Assembly (NCBI GenBank): GCA_002395225.1
Contig: DGWH01000098.1
Location: forward strand, 1 to 23,488
Length of the DNA: 23,488 nt
Reading direction: 5' to 3'
Origin: Christensenella sp. UBA4263
GTDB lineage: Bacteria > Bacillota > Clostridia > Christensenellales > Aristaeellaceae
A model generated the notes under the pieces. That model was given only the letters and a program-made list of their open reading frames with translations. It did not search any database and was not told the DNA's origin. A program made the position numbers and the translations under genes. Of this stretch, positions 7,034 to 14,831 are shown in pieces. How positions within the stretch are numbered: position 1 is the stretch's first letter; each line of letters starts with the position of its first letter.

Positions 7034-9259
7034 ATGAAGGACAAGTGGAAAGTAAGCGTTCTTACACCGGTACACAATACGCCGATCGAGCAGCTGACCA
7101 GAGCGTATCGCTCCCTTTTGGATCAGAGCTTTGGTTTTTCCGGCATTCAGTGGGTGGTTGTGCTGCACAACTGTGAGAGAGACTACATCACGCGTGTCAG
7201 AGAGCTTCTGGGGGGCCAGGTGAATATCTGCCTTTCGGAGGTCAGTCAGGAGGAAACGGGTGTCTCCTTCGCGAGAAATGCGACGCTTGAACGGGCGGAG
7301 GGGACATACCTGTTCTTCCTGGATTCGGACGATGAGATGCTCCCAGACTGTATCGGGACGGTCGTGGATGAAATGGAGACGGCCGGGGCGGATACGGCGA
7401 TCTTTGTGGCAAAGGTCGAGGGCGGCAACGGGATGGCCGTCTACTATACCGACGCGGATCCGAAGCTTGGAACGCAAGTGTTTGACCGGGGAGATCCCCG
7501 GATCTCAAAGAGCATGTGCATCGGCGGCATGCCGTTATGGTGCAGATGCTACCGAAGGGATCTGGTTTCAGCGTCAGGGATTTTGTTTGACGAGGACCTG
7601 GATTTTGGCGAGGATTTTATCTTCAATGTCCGGATGACTGGACGCGCCGGGCGGGTATGTGTCATGCCGCAGCTGACGGGTTACCGGTATTACGCGTACA
7701 TCGGAATGACGGGTTCAATCCTCGAGTCGGCGGCAGAAAAATGCGTCAACGGGGAAAACGGCATCGTGTCCCTGTGGCAGAATGAGCATACGGGATTGTT
7801 TCTCCGATCTGTCTATCGCTGCGGACGCAGGGAAGGGCTGGATCTCAACAATACCATGTGGCTGCTGCTGACGCAGTTCAGCCATCTGTTCCTGTTCTCG
7901 GATATGCCTCAGCTGCATAAGAACAATTATCTGGAAACCGCCCGTCCATTAATCGAAAACCTGAAGCCGCCTGTCATGGAATGGAAAGAAAAGCAGGCAG
8001 AGCTCAACAGCTGCCGTGATTTTGTGCGGGCGGCGGCGAAGGTTCATTCCCCTGATCCTGATTTTTCATCCGATAACCGGCAGGTCATTTTTGTCTTTGT
8101 CAATCCGGCGTGGGGACATGTGACGCCGCTCCTTGGCGTGATCCGGGCGCTGCGTGACAGGGGCTTTCATGTCCGGGCCTATTCCGGAGAGGGGCATGCG
8201 GCAAGGCTTCGAAAAGCCGGTGCCGTTTATGTCTGCACGGATGATATTTATGAGGGAATTGATCTTTCGGACAGGGAGGCGCTGGGTCTTTTTAGATGGA
8301 TGGAATATGCCCGGCGGCTGGATCCGTTTATTGACCGTGAGATTAAACGGTGGTCGCCGGTGCTGGCCATTGTAGATGCCTCAACCATCTGGGGACGGCT
8401 GATTGCGGAAAAACACGGACTGCCCATGGTCTACTCCTCCGCAACGATGATCATGAACTACCGGACGTATACCTACTGGAAGCCCCTGATCGAGAAGCTG
8501 GGCCCCCATATGGAGGAGATTAACCAGCGGCTGCTGGAACTCAGCAGAGAAGGCTTTCCGGCGAAAGAGATGGTGGGCCTGTATCAGATCCGGGAGAGTG
8601 ACCCCTGCATTGTCTATACCTCGCGGATGATTCAGCCGAAATCGAACCTGTATACGGATAAAAATACCTGTTTTGCGGGTTACAGCCGTTTTCTGCCGCC
8701 AGTACAATGTGCTGCGGCACCGGACAGGAAGCGGCCCTTTGTGTACGTGACGTTAGGGACGGTCGCCAGCATAAATGTTTTTTTCTTCCGAAGCTGTATG
8801 AGTGCATTTCGTGAAATGGATGTGGATGTGCTGATGGTGATCTGGGAAAATGTCAGCATTGCACAGCTTGGGGAGATCCCGTCTAATGTCAAAGTGGCGG
8901 TCCGCGTGAACCAGGATGAGGTCTTGCGGCAGGCGGATGTGGCCCTTTTCCATGCTGGAATGAACACGATGTCGGACTGCCTTCTGCTGGGCGTGCCGAT
9001 GGTGGCATTCCCCAGCTTTGGTGAGCAGTACGGGAATGCAAGGCGGATCCAGGAACTGAATGTCGGAATCGTGATCGACAATTACCGGCCGGATACGATC
9101 CGACAGGCCGTGCAAAATGTATTGTCGGATGAGCAGTACCGAAAGAACGCCCGCGCAGTGGGTGAGGATATGCGCCGATACAAGGGAGGCGAGGGAGCGG
9201 CCGACTGGATCTGTGACCGGTTCGCGCTCAGGCCGGAGAGAACTGCCGGACCTTGCTGA
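7034..9259 (+). CDS. Bifunctional glycosyltransferase, GT2 fused to GT1
   Basis: The 741-residue protein joins two glycosyltransferases of different folds. Residues 1 to about 320 are a GT-A, family 2 enzyme: VSVLTPVHNTP at the start, GVSFARNATL, and the metal-binding FFLDSDDEM with Asp97-Ser-Asp99. Residues from about 350 are a GT-B, family 1 enzyme of the macrolide type: FVNPAWGHVTPLLG with likely catalytic His362, YVTLGTVAS, and the donor-binding block HAGMNTMSDCLLLGVPMVAF. Together they could add two sugars in turn, the GT1 half to a small-molecule hydroxyl. No signal peptide or membrane segment is visible, so it acts in the cytoplasm. The start at ATG 7034 is preceded by GGGGG at 7023-7027. 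Donors and acceptors cannot be predicted. Confidence 0.88.
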   Translation: MKDKWKVSVLTPVHNTPIEQLTRAYRSLLDQSFGFSGIQWVVVLHNCERDYITRVRELLGGQVNICLSEVSQEETGVSFARNATLERAEGTYLFFLDSDDEMLPDCIGTVVDEMETAGADTAIFVAKVEGGNGMAVYYTDADPKLGTQVFDRGDPRISKSMCIGGMPLWCRCYRRDLVSASGILFDEDLDFGEDFIFNVRMTGRAGRVCVMPQLTGYRYYAYIGMTGSILESAAEKCVNGENGIVSLWQNEHTGLFLRSVYRCGRREGLDLNNTMWLLLTQFSHLFLFSDMPQLHKNNYLETARPLIENLKPPVMEWKEKQAELNSCRDFVRAAAKVHSPDPDFSSDNRQVIFVFVNPAWGHVTPLLGVIRALRDRGFHVRAYSGEGHAARLRKAGAVYVCTDDIYEGIDLSDREALGLFRWMEYARRLDPFIDREIKRWSPVLAIVDASTIWGRLIAEKHGLPMVYSSATMIMNYRTYTYWKPLIEKLGPHMEEINQRLLELSREGFPAKEMVGLYQIRESDPCIVYTSRMIQPKSNLYTDKNTCFAGYSRFLPPVQCAAAPDRKRPFVYVTLGTVASINVFFFRSCMSAFREMDVDVLMVIWENVSIAQLGEIPSNVKVAVRVNQDEVLRQADVALFHAGMNTMSDCLLLGVPMVAFPSFGEQYGNARRIQELNVGIVIDNYRPDTIRQAVQNVLSDEQYRKNARAVGEDMRRYKGGEGAADWICDRFALRPERTAGPC

Positions 9260-9278
9260 CGCATCCGGTGAACGCAAT

Positions 9279-9320
9279 ACGGATCCTGAACAGGACGCAG
9301 GCCCTGTTCAGGATCCGTTT
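9279..9320 (+). terminator. Long perfect hairpin after the GT2-GT1 gene, possible terminator or attenuator
   Basis: ACGGATCCTGAACAGG pairs perfectly with CCTGTTCAGGATCCGT over 16 bp with an 8-base loop. Only TTTCGG follows, so the U tract is poor. It may cause partial termination or protect the upstream mRNA end, dividing the cluster transcript in two. No clear promoter is visible between it and the next gene. Confidence 0.55.
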
Positions 9321-9356
9321 CGGCGACTATTTGCCGGTTTACCTAATCCGTGGAAT

Positions 9357-9415
9357 GGCCCTGTCGCGCAGCGACAGTTTATCCAATTTGGACCAGCACA
9401 AAGCTGCTCCGGTGA
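9357..9415 (+). repeat. Intergenic repeat element, copy 2
   Basis: The 17-base hairpin CTGTCGCGCAGCGACAG (9361-9377) is identical to that of copy 1, and GCTGCTCCGG follows at 9403-9412. The middle is diverged and the TGAGGCCTGC end is missing. It lies just before the ribosome binding site of the next gene. Confidence 0.7.
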
Positions 9416-9453
9416 GAGACCAACACTGAGCCGTTGAAGAGGAGTGCCCGTAG

Positions 9454-11856
9454 ATGGACGAAGCATTGAGGAATGGAAGAATCAGGATTCTGGACAGATG
9501 CCCGGCCGGATGGGCCTATCTTTCGGGCGTCGGGTGTATCCGGCAGGTGATCTATACGATCATTGAACAGGATTCGGACATTGACCGGGAGGCCTTTTTA
9601 CAGACGCTTCATGAGACAAGGGAGCGTTTTCCTGTCATCGGCCGGTTTCTTCTGCAGATCGACAACGAGTTTTATCTGGCCAGCGCGGAGAATGTGCAGG
9701 AGAACGTTCAGTATTCGAAGGGGCGCGTGATCGGGGGAGAGGAAAACGGCTTTCACTCGTTTGATATCTCCATGGACAAAAACCGGATTGTCCTGTCGAC
9801 AGACCGTGCTCTGATGGATCCCATCGGCCTGATGGAAGTAACCGATTTTTTCTGCAGCCGGTATGCCTGCTGCACCGGGAAGAGGACGGACATTGCCTCA
9901 GAGGTTCCCGGACCGGCACTGGACCTGGACCTTTTTTCTCTGCCGCAGGAAGAGGGAATCGGACCGGTCAGCGCCCCGGACGAAAGCGCGTATGTGCCGG
10001 CTTTTCAGACAGAGGATCTTTCGCGGCTTTCCGAGCTGATCCTTCCGACCCCGGACGTGCTTTCGCTGTGTAAAAGCCTTTCGGCCAGTCCCTCCGTTCT
10101 GTTTGCCCTTCTTATAGCCGAGGCGATGGAACAGACCCGGGAAACGGAGGAGGGACACCTGATTCTCTCCGTTCCGGCAGACTGCCGGGAGGTGCTCAAT
10201 GGCGGGAACCGAATGAGGATCGGTGCGTTTCCCGTCCTCATTGATCTGAGCGAAAAAGAGTGGGCCGGTTTAAGCTTACAGGCAAAAGCGGCAAAGCTTT
10301 GCGCCATGATCAGGGAGCACAGGGATCCGGCTTTTGCCAGGGGATGGATTCAGTTTTATAAGGATTATACGATCCCCATAAACCTGTTCCGCTCTACCCG
10401 CCAAAAAGAGACCGGGGGATCGGAAGCCGTCAGCTTCATGCTCTCTTATCTGAGGCCTTCGGAGCAGCGGGGCTATGCGGGAAAACGGCTGATCTGTTCC
10501 GGCATTTCCGTGCCGAACGATTTCACCATGCTTGAGGTGAACGGCCATTTTCATCTGTGGCTCAGGCCTTTTTGTCATCCGGTTTTGCTTGCCTTTAAGG
10601 ACCTTTGTATCCGGAACGGCCTGCCGGTGACGGAAAGGGAGACGGAGGGAGCTTCTTTTGTTTCAAAGCCGCCACAAATCGAAAGCGGTGAACTGAGGCA
10701 TTCCGTCTTTGTTTTTGTGATTCCGGCCTATGGGCATCTCAGCCCGCTTCTGCCGCTTGTCAGGGAACTGGTGAACAGAGGCTTTAACGTACGGGTTTAT
10801 ACCGGGAGCGAAATGCGGGAAAGGGTCGAAAAGACCGGAGCGGTCTGCATCAGCTTCGATGTGTATTATGAGATGGCCGAAAGTCCGGCCAGGCAGGCCT
10901 ATGGGTTCCCCCGGATGCTGGAACTGGCAGAGAATATGGATGAGACGATTGAGGCGGATGTCAGGATCTTTAAGCCCAAATTTGCGGTGGTGGATATCCT
11001 GTCGGTCTGGGGAAGGCTTCTGGCCGAAAAGCACGGGCTTAAGATCGTGCTTTCCAGCGCAGCACGGCTCATGACCCGTGACAATCACCCAAACGACTTC
11101 GGGGATTATTTTGCGCAGCTCCGGCAAAGTGAGAAAGAGATTGGGGAGAGGCTTTTGCGCCTTTCCGCCAAGGGCTTTAAGCGGCATTCGGCTCTGTCCC
11201 TGGTTACACCGGGGAGAGATACGGACTGCATCGTGTATATCCCTGAGGAGCTGCAGGGAGGGAATCAGCCGATCAATAAGGATCGGGTTTTTTATGCAGG
11301 TTACAGTGAGGATCCCATGCCGACACGGGCAGGGGAGAAAGGGAAACGGCCGCTCATCTATGTGACACTGGGAACGGTGTCGAGCCGCTCGCCCTGGTTT
11401 TTCAGAAGCGCCATCGCGGCATTTCGCACCATGGAGGTGGATGTTGTCATGGCGGTCTGGAAGTATATTGAGTTCGGCACACTGGGGAAGATCCCGGATA
11501 ATGTCCGTGTGGTTCGGGAGGTCAATCAGGCGGAAATTCTGCCAAAAGCAGACCTGGCCGTGTTCCATGCGGGGCTGAATACCATCCGGGACTGCCTGCT
11601 CTGCGGCGTTCCGATGGCGGTCTTTCCCATGGTGGCTGATCAGTTTGGCGATGCGAGAATGGTGAAGGAGACCGGTGTGGGGATCGCGCTTGAGGATTAT
11701 CAGCCGGACACGATCCGAAAGGCCGCTCAGACGATCCTGAGGGAACCGGCCTATCGGGAAAAGGCGAAAGCCCTGGGGGAGCGGATGCGCGCCATGGGCG
11801 GTGCCGCCGGCGCAGCAGCGTGGATCTGTGAACGGATGAAAGCCGGAACGGTCTGA
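9454..11856 (+). CDS. Degenerate condensation-like domain fused to a GT1 glycosyltransferase
   Basis: The 800-residue protein has an N-terminal half (about 1-400) with the CoA-dependent acyltransferase/condensation fold. A stretch aligning with the HHxxxDG motif reads TDRALMDPIG: the catalytic His is replaced by Arg118, while Asp122 remains and Gly is Pro. SVPADCREVLNG matches a later conserved strand. The C-terminal half (about 415-800) is a GT1 close to the GT1 half of the preceding gene, with VIPAYGHLSPLLP (likely catalytic His428), YVTLGTVSS and HAGLNTIRDCLLCGVPMAVF. The N-terminal half therefore probably binds a carrier protein or acyl chain and does not condense, which could bring a carrier-bound intermediate to the glycosyltransferase. 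That role is inference. ATG 9454 follows GAAGAGGAG at 9436-9444. Confidence 0.82.
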   Translation: MDEALRNGRIRILDRCPAGWAYLSGVGCIRQVIYTIIEQDSDIDREAFLQTLHETRERFPVIGRFLLQIDNEFYLASAENVQENVQYSKGRVIGGEENGFHSFDISMDKNRIVLSTDRALMDPIGLMEVTDFFCSRYACCTGKRTDIASEVPGPALDLDLFSLPQEEGIGPVSAPDESAYVPAFQTEDLSRLSELILPTPDVLSLCKSLSASPSVLFALLIAEAMEQTRETEEGHLILSVPADCREVLNGGNRMRIGAFPVLIDLSEKEWAGLSLQAKAAKLCAMIREHRDPAFARGWIQFYKDYTIPINLFRSTRQKETGGSEAVSFMLSYLRPSEQRGYAGKRLICSGISVPNDFTMLEVNGHFHLWLRPFCHPVLLAFKDLCIRNGLPVTERETEGASFVSKPPQIESGELRHSVFVFVIPAYGHLSPLLPLVRELVNRGFNVRVYTGSEMRERVEKTGAVCISFDVYYEMAESPARQAYGFPRMLELAENMDETIEADVRIFKPKFAVVDILSVWGRLLAEKHGLKIVLSSAARLMTRDNHPNDFGDYFAQLRQSEKEIGERLLRLSAKGFKRHSALSLVTPGRDTDCIVYIPEELQGGNQPINKDRVFYAGYSEDPMPTRAGEKGKRPLIYVTLGTVSSRSPWFFRSAIAAFRTMEVDVVMAVWKYIEFGTLGKIPDNVRVVREVNQAEILPKADLAVFHAGLNTIRDCLLCGVPMAVFPMVADQFGDARMVKETGVGIALEDYQPDTIRKAAQTILREPAYREKAKALGERMRAMGGAAGAAAWICERMKAGTV

Positions 11857-11885
11857 AACCGGCACGGATGATGGGGAGGAAATCA

Positions 11886-14831
11886 ATGAATCAGGATGTA
11901 TTCTTAACGGCCCGGACGATTCCGGAGGCGATTCTTTCCTATGCCGAAAGTGACAAAGCGGCGGTGATCTGCGGTTCTGTCCTTCGGACCTATCGGGAGC
12001 TGATCCGGGATGCCCGCCGTCTTGCCGGGGTGCTTGCTGCAAAAGGCGTTGTGTCAGGGGACCGGGTGGTGCTGGCCATGAAAAGAAGCACCGATTTTAT
12101 CACGGCCCTGCTTGGAATCCTGACGGCGGGGGCAGCCTATGTGGCCATGGATTTAAGCTGGCCCGAAAAGCGCAGGGAACATATCATCAGGGACAGCGGT
12201 GCAAAGCTGGTGCTGGATGAGAAATTGTTTGCGGAGCTGATGGAAATTGCCCCGTCAGAGGCGGTGCGGCTTCCTGTGCTTGAGGGCAGCGACGCCTTTG
12301 CCGTCTACTACACCTCCGGCAGTACGGGTGAACCGAAGGGGACGGTCACGCATCATCAGGTCTTTTTCAATGAGGCCATTCCCGTGAAAGAGAACATCTG
12401 TTCCAGCCTGACGATGGAGCAGTGTGAAACCTTTGTTTCGTTTGGAAACTTTGCCTATGGCGCCACGGCCTGTGATATTGCCGCCTGCCTGCTGTACGGT
12501 AAAACACTGGTATTTGCTACGGAGCAGGAGAGAGCCAATCCCGCCCTTTTGGGTGAACTGATGCAGCGCTGGCATGTGGATGCCATGCTGGGCACGCCCT
12601 CCATGCTCCTGATGTACCTGGAGGATCCGGCGTTCGCAGATGCCTTCCGGTCTCTTAGGCGGGTTATCATTACAGGCGAGGCCTTGTCCGCAAGGGACGC
12701 AGCGAAGTTTCTGAAGCTGACCGATGCCGCCGTCTTTGATGCCTTTGGCGCCTCCGAGGTTCGAAACTATGCCTTCGCGCGAATTCGTCCCGGAGAAGAA
12801 ATCCGGATTCAGGCCCCGGTCCATGGTGCCGCCCTTCTGCTTCTGGATGAGGACGGAAAACCAGTTCCGGATGGAACCAAGGGGGAACTGTGCATTGGGG
12901 GAACACCCGGGCGGTACGGCTATTATCTCGGGAATGAGGCGCTTACGGCGCGAAAATTCATTGAAACCGTCGACTTTGGCCGGGTCTACCGCACCGGGGA
13001 TATGGCCAGGCGTGAAGAGGACGGAAGCCTGACGATGATCGGCCGGGAGGATGACCTCATCAAGTTCCACGGGCAGCGGATGGAGCTGGAGGAAGTGGAG
13101 CGGTGTCTGCAGGATCATCCGGCGATTAAGCGCGCCGCGGCTGCCGTACGGGGAACCGGCAAAGATGCCATGCTTTTTGCCTGGTACACGGCCGATTCTG
13201 AACTGGATCCCTATGTGCTACGGTCTTATATGGAGGAAAGGCTTCCCGCCTATATGATCCCCTCCCGCCTGCAGCGCCTTGAGTCGCTGCCGCTGAACGC
13301 CAACGGAAAGCTGGACCGGAAGGCTCTGCCGGACATCGGGGAAATGAAGGGCGAGTATGTTCCGCCCCGGTCAGAGGAAGAAAAGAATCTGTGCGCGGCT
13401 TTTCGCCGGATTCTGGGGACAGAGGCAGAAATCGGCGTGAAGGATCATTTCTTTATGCTGGGCGGTGACTCCTTTAAGGCCATGCGTCTGATCGGGCATC
13501 TGAGGGATACCTGGGGGTATGCCGTGACGTTTCCGGAGCTGTTTAAGTTTTCTACGCCGGAAAAGCTTGCCGGGATCCTTCGCAAAACCGGGGAAGAGGA
13601 ACAGGCCAGTGTGCCTGCGGTTCGGGAGTTTCCCGAAAGCAAAATACCGAAAATGTTGCGGGACAGGCAAAGCCCGGAGGTGGAGGCGATCCTGCCGGTC
13701 AGTCAGAGCATGGCGCTCTATCTGATCATGAAGCGGTACGGGATCACCGTGCAGCGGAATGTGAACCGGCTCAGCGCAAGGATCGGCGCCACATGGAGCC
13801 GGGAAGAGTTTACCCACCGGGTGGAGGTGCTCATAGGGAACCATCCCGCGCTGAGGTCGGAATTTGTCGAGGCGGAGAAGGGCGGTTACTGGCAGATCCT
13901 CTGCAGGCACAAGAAGGTGCCAGTCTACTATAAAGACCTGCGGGGCCTGTCCGAGGGAGCCGTCCGGCGCTTTACCGGCGGCTTCTGGCAGGTAATGGAA
14001 GAGGAGGCGGCGCTTTTTGAAGCGGCCTGCTTTGCCCTGGATGACAGCAGTCTCCTGTTGATCCGGGCCGACCATACGGTGGCGGACGGGGTGTCGCTGA
14101 ACGTGATCTTAAATGAGCTGGCGGCAGAGGATGTGGAGTCCCTGAAACCGGATGAGTATATTCTGCACCGGAAAAGGGCGTTAACCGAGGCAGATGTGGT
14201 GCCGCAGTGGCTGAGAGAGTATTACAGGGGAGGGCATTTTCCCCTGGCCGGGGGAAAGCCGGGAAAGACAGCGGAAACAGCGCTGACTTTTTCGCCGGAG
14301 GAGACCGGGCGGCTTTCTGCTTTTTGCGCCCGCAGGGGCTTTACGCTGCACACCCTGATGCAGCTGGTCTATGGAAAGACGCTGCTGGAACTTTTCGGCG
14401 GCGATGAGCTGTGGCTGATCCATGTGGATCATGGACGTCACAGCGAATGGGGGGACGAGCTTCGCATTGTCGGAAATCTGATGACGGGTTTTCCGGTTCG
14501 GATTGACCGGAACATGACCGGAACCGACCTGCAGGAGGATATTCTGCGGATCCGGCAGTTCCCCGCGATCACCGACTGCCCCATTTTTATGGAGATGAAT
14601 ATCCGGAAGTGCCCGGATGGAATCATTTCTCAGAATTTTGCGCCCCTGAATCCCGTAATTCTGGAAAACCGGATGCTGGATGCGGCAGATGTCCAGGGAA
14701 ATGCCATGAAGATCGTGAATGGCGCCCTGGTGATCACCTTTCGGAATTCGCATCTGGCCGGTTTGGGCGACCAGATGTCGCGGTTCAGGGAGATCTTTTA
14801 TCAAAAACTGAAGGAGGAGCAGGAAAGATGA
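11886..14831 (+). CDS. Nonribosomal peptide synthetase-like protein: adenylation-carrier-condensation
   Basis: This protein has an adenylation domain (about 1-490), a carrier domain (about 500-570) and a condensation domain (about 590-980). Visible motifs are YYTSGSTGEPKG (141-152), FDAFGASEV, YRTGDMARREEDG, LNANGKLDRK with Lys475, MLGGDSFKAM with phosphopantetheine Ser529, and ADHTVADGVS with catalytic His730 and Asp734. It activates an acid as adenylate, loads it on its own carrier and passes it on. By eye the residue at the position of the GrsA Asp235 is Gly, so an ordinary alpha-amino acid is doubtful. The order A-T-C is unusual, as standard modules run C-A-T. ATG 11886 is preferred to ATG 11868 because GGGGAGGA (11873-11880) lies between them. 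The next gene overlaps by four bases. Confidence 0.92.
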   Translation: MNQDVFLTARTIPEAILSYAESDKAAVICGSVLRTYRELIRDARRLAGVLAAKGVVSGDRVVLAMKRSTDFITALLGILTAGAAYVAMDLSWPEKRREHIIRDSGAKLVLDEKLFAELMEIAPSEAVRLPVLEGSDAFAVYYTSGSTGEPKGTVTHHQVFFNEAIPVKENICSSLTMEQCETFVSFGNFAYGATACDIAACLLYGKTLVFATEQERANPALLGELMQRWHVDAMLGTPSMLLMYLEDPAFADAFRSLRRVIITGEALSARDAAKFLKLTDAAVFDAFGASEVRNYAFARIRPGEEIRIQAPVHGAALLLLDEDGKPVPDGTKGELCIGGTPGRYGYYLGNEALTARKFIETVDFGRVYRTGDMARREEDGSLTMIGREDDLIKFHGQRMELEEVERCLQDHPAIKRAAAAVRGTGKDAMLFAWYTADSELDPYVLRSYMEERLPAYMIPSRLQRLESLPLNANGKLDRKALPDIGEMKGEYVPPRSEEEKNLCAAFRRILGTEAEIGVKDHFFMLGGDSFKAMRLIGHLRDTWGYAVTFPELFKFSTPEKLAGILRKTGEEEQASVPAVREFPESKIPKMLRDRQSPEVEAILPVSQSMALYLIMKRYGITVQRNVNRLSARIGATWSREEFTHRVEVLIGNHPALRSEFVEAEKGGYWQILCRHKKVPVYYKDLRGLSEGAVRRFTGGFWQVMEEEAALFEAACFALDDSSLLLIRADHTVADGVSLNVILNELAAEDVESLKPDEYILHRKRALTEADVVPQWLREYYRGGHFPLAGGKPGKTAETALTFSPEETGRLSAFCARRGFTLHTLMQLVYGKTLLELFGGDELWLIHVDHGRHSEWGDELRIVGNLMTGFPVRIDRNMTGTDLQEDILRIRQFPAITDCPIFMEMNIRKCPDGIISQNFAPLNPVILENRMLDAADVQGNAMKIVNGALVITFRNSHLAGLGDQMSRFREIFYQKLKEEQER

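Noticed and set aside
11868..11885. Earlier ATG for the first A-T-C protein
   Set aside because: The ribosome binding site GGGGAGGA lies downstream of this ATG and is well placed for ATG 11886.
10663..12042. 459-codon open frame on the - strand
   Set aside because: It is antisense to GT1 and adenylation coding sequence, shows no domain and lacks a ribosome binding site.
14609..14827. In-frame upstream extension of the second A-T-C protein by 73 codons
   Set aside because: It lies wholly inside the conserved condensation domain of the preceding gene, while ATG 14828 has an ATGA overlap and AAGGAGGAG at the right distance.
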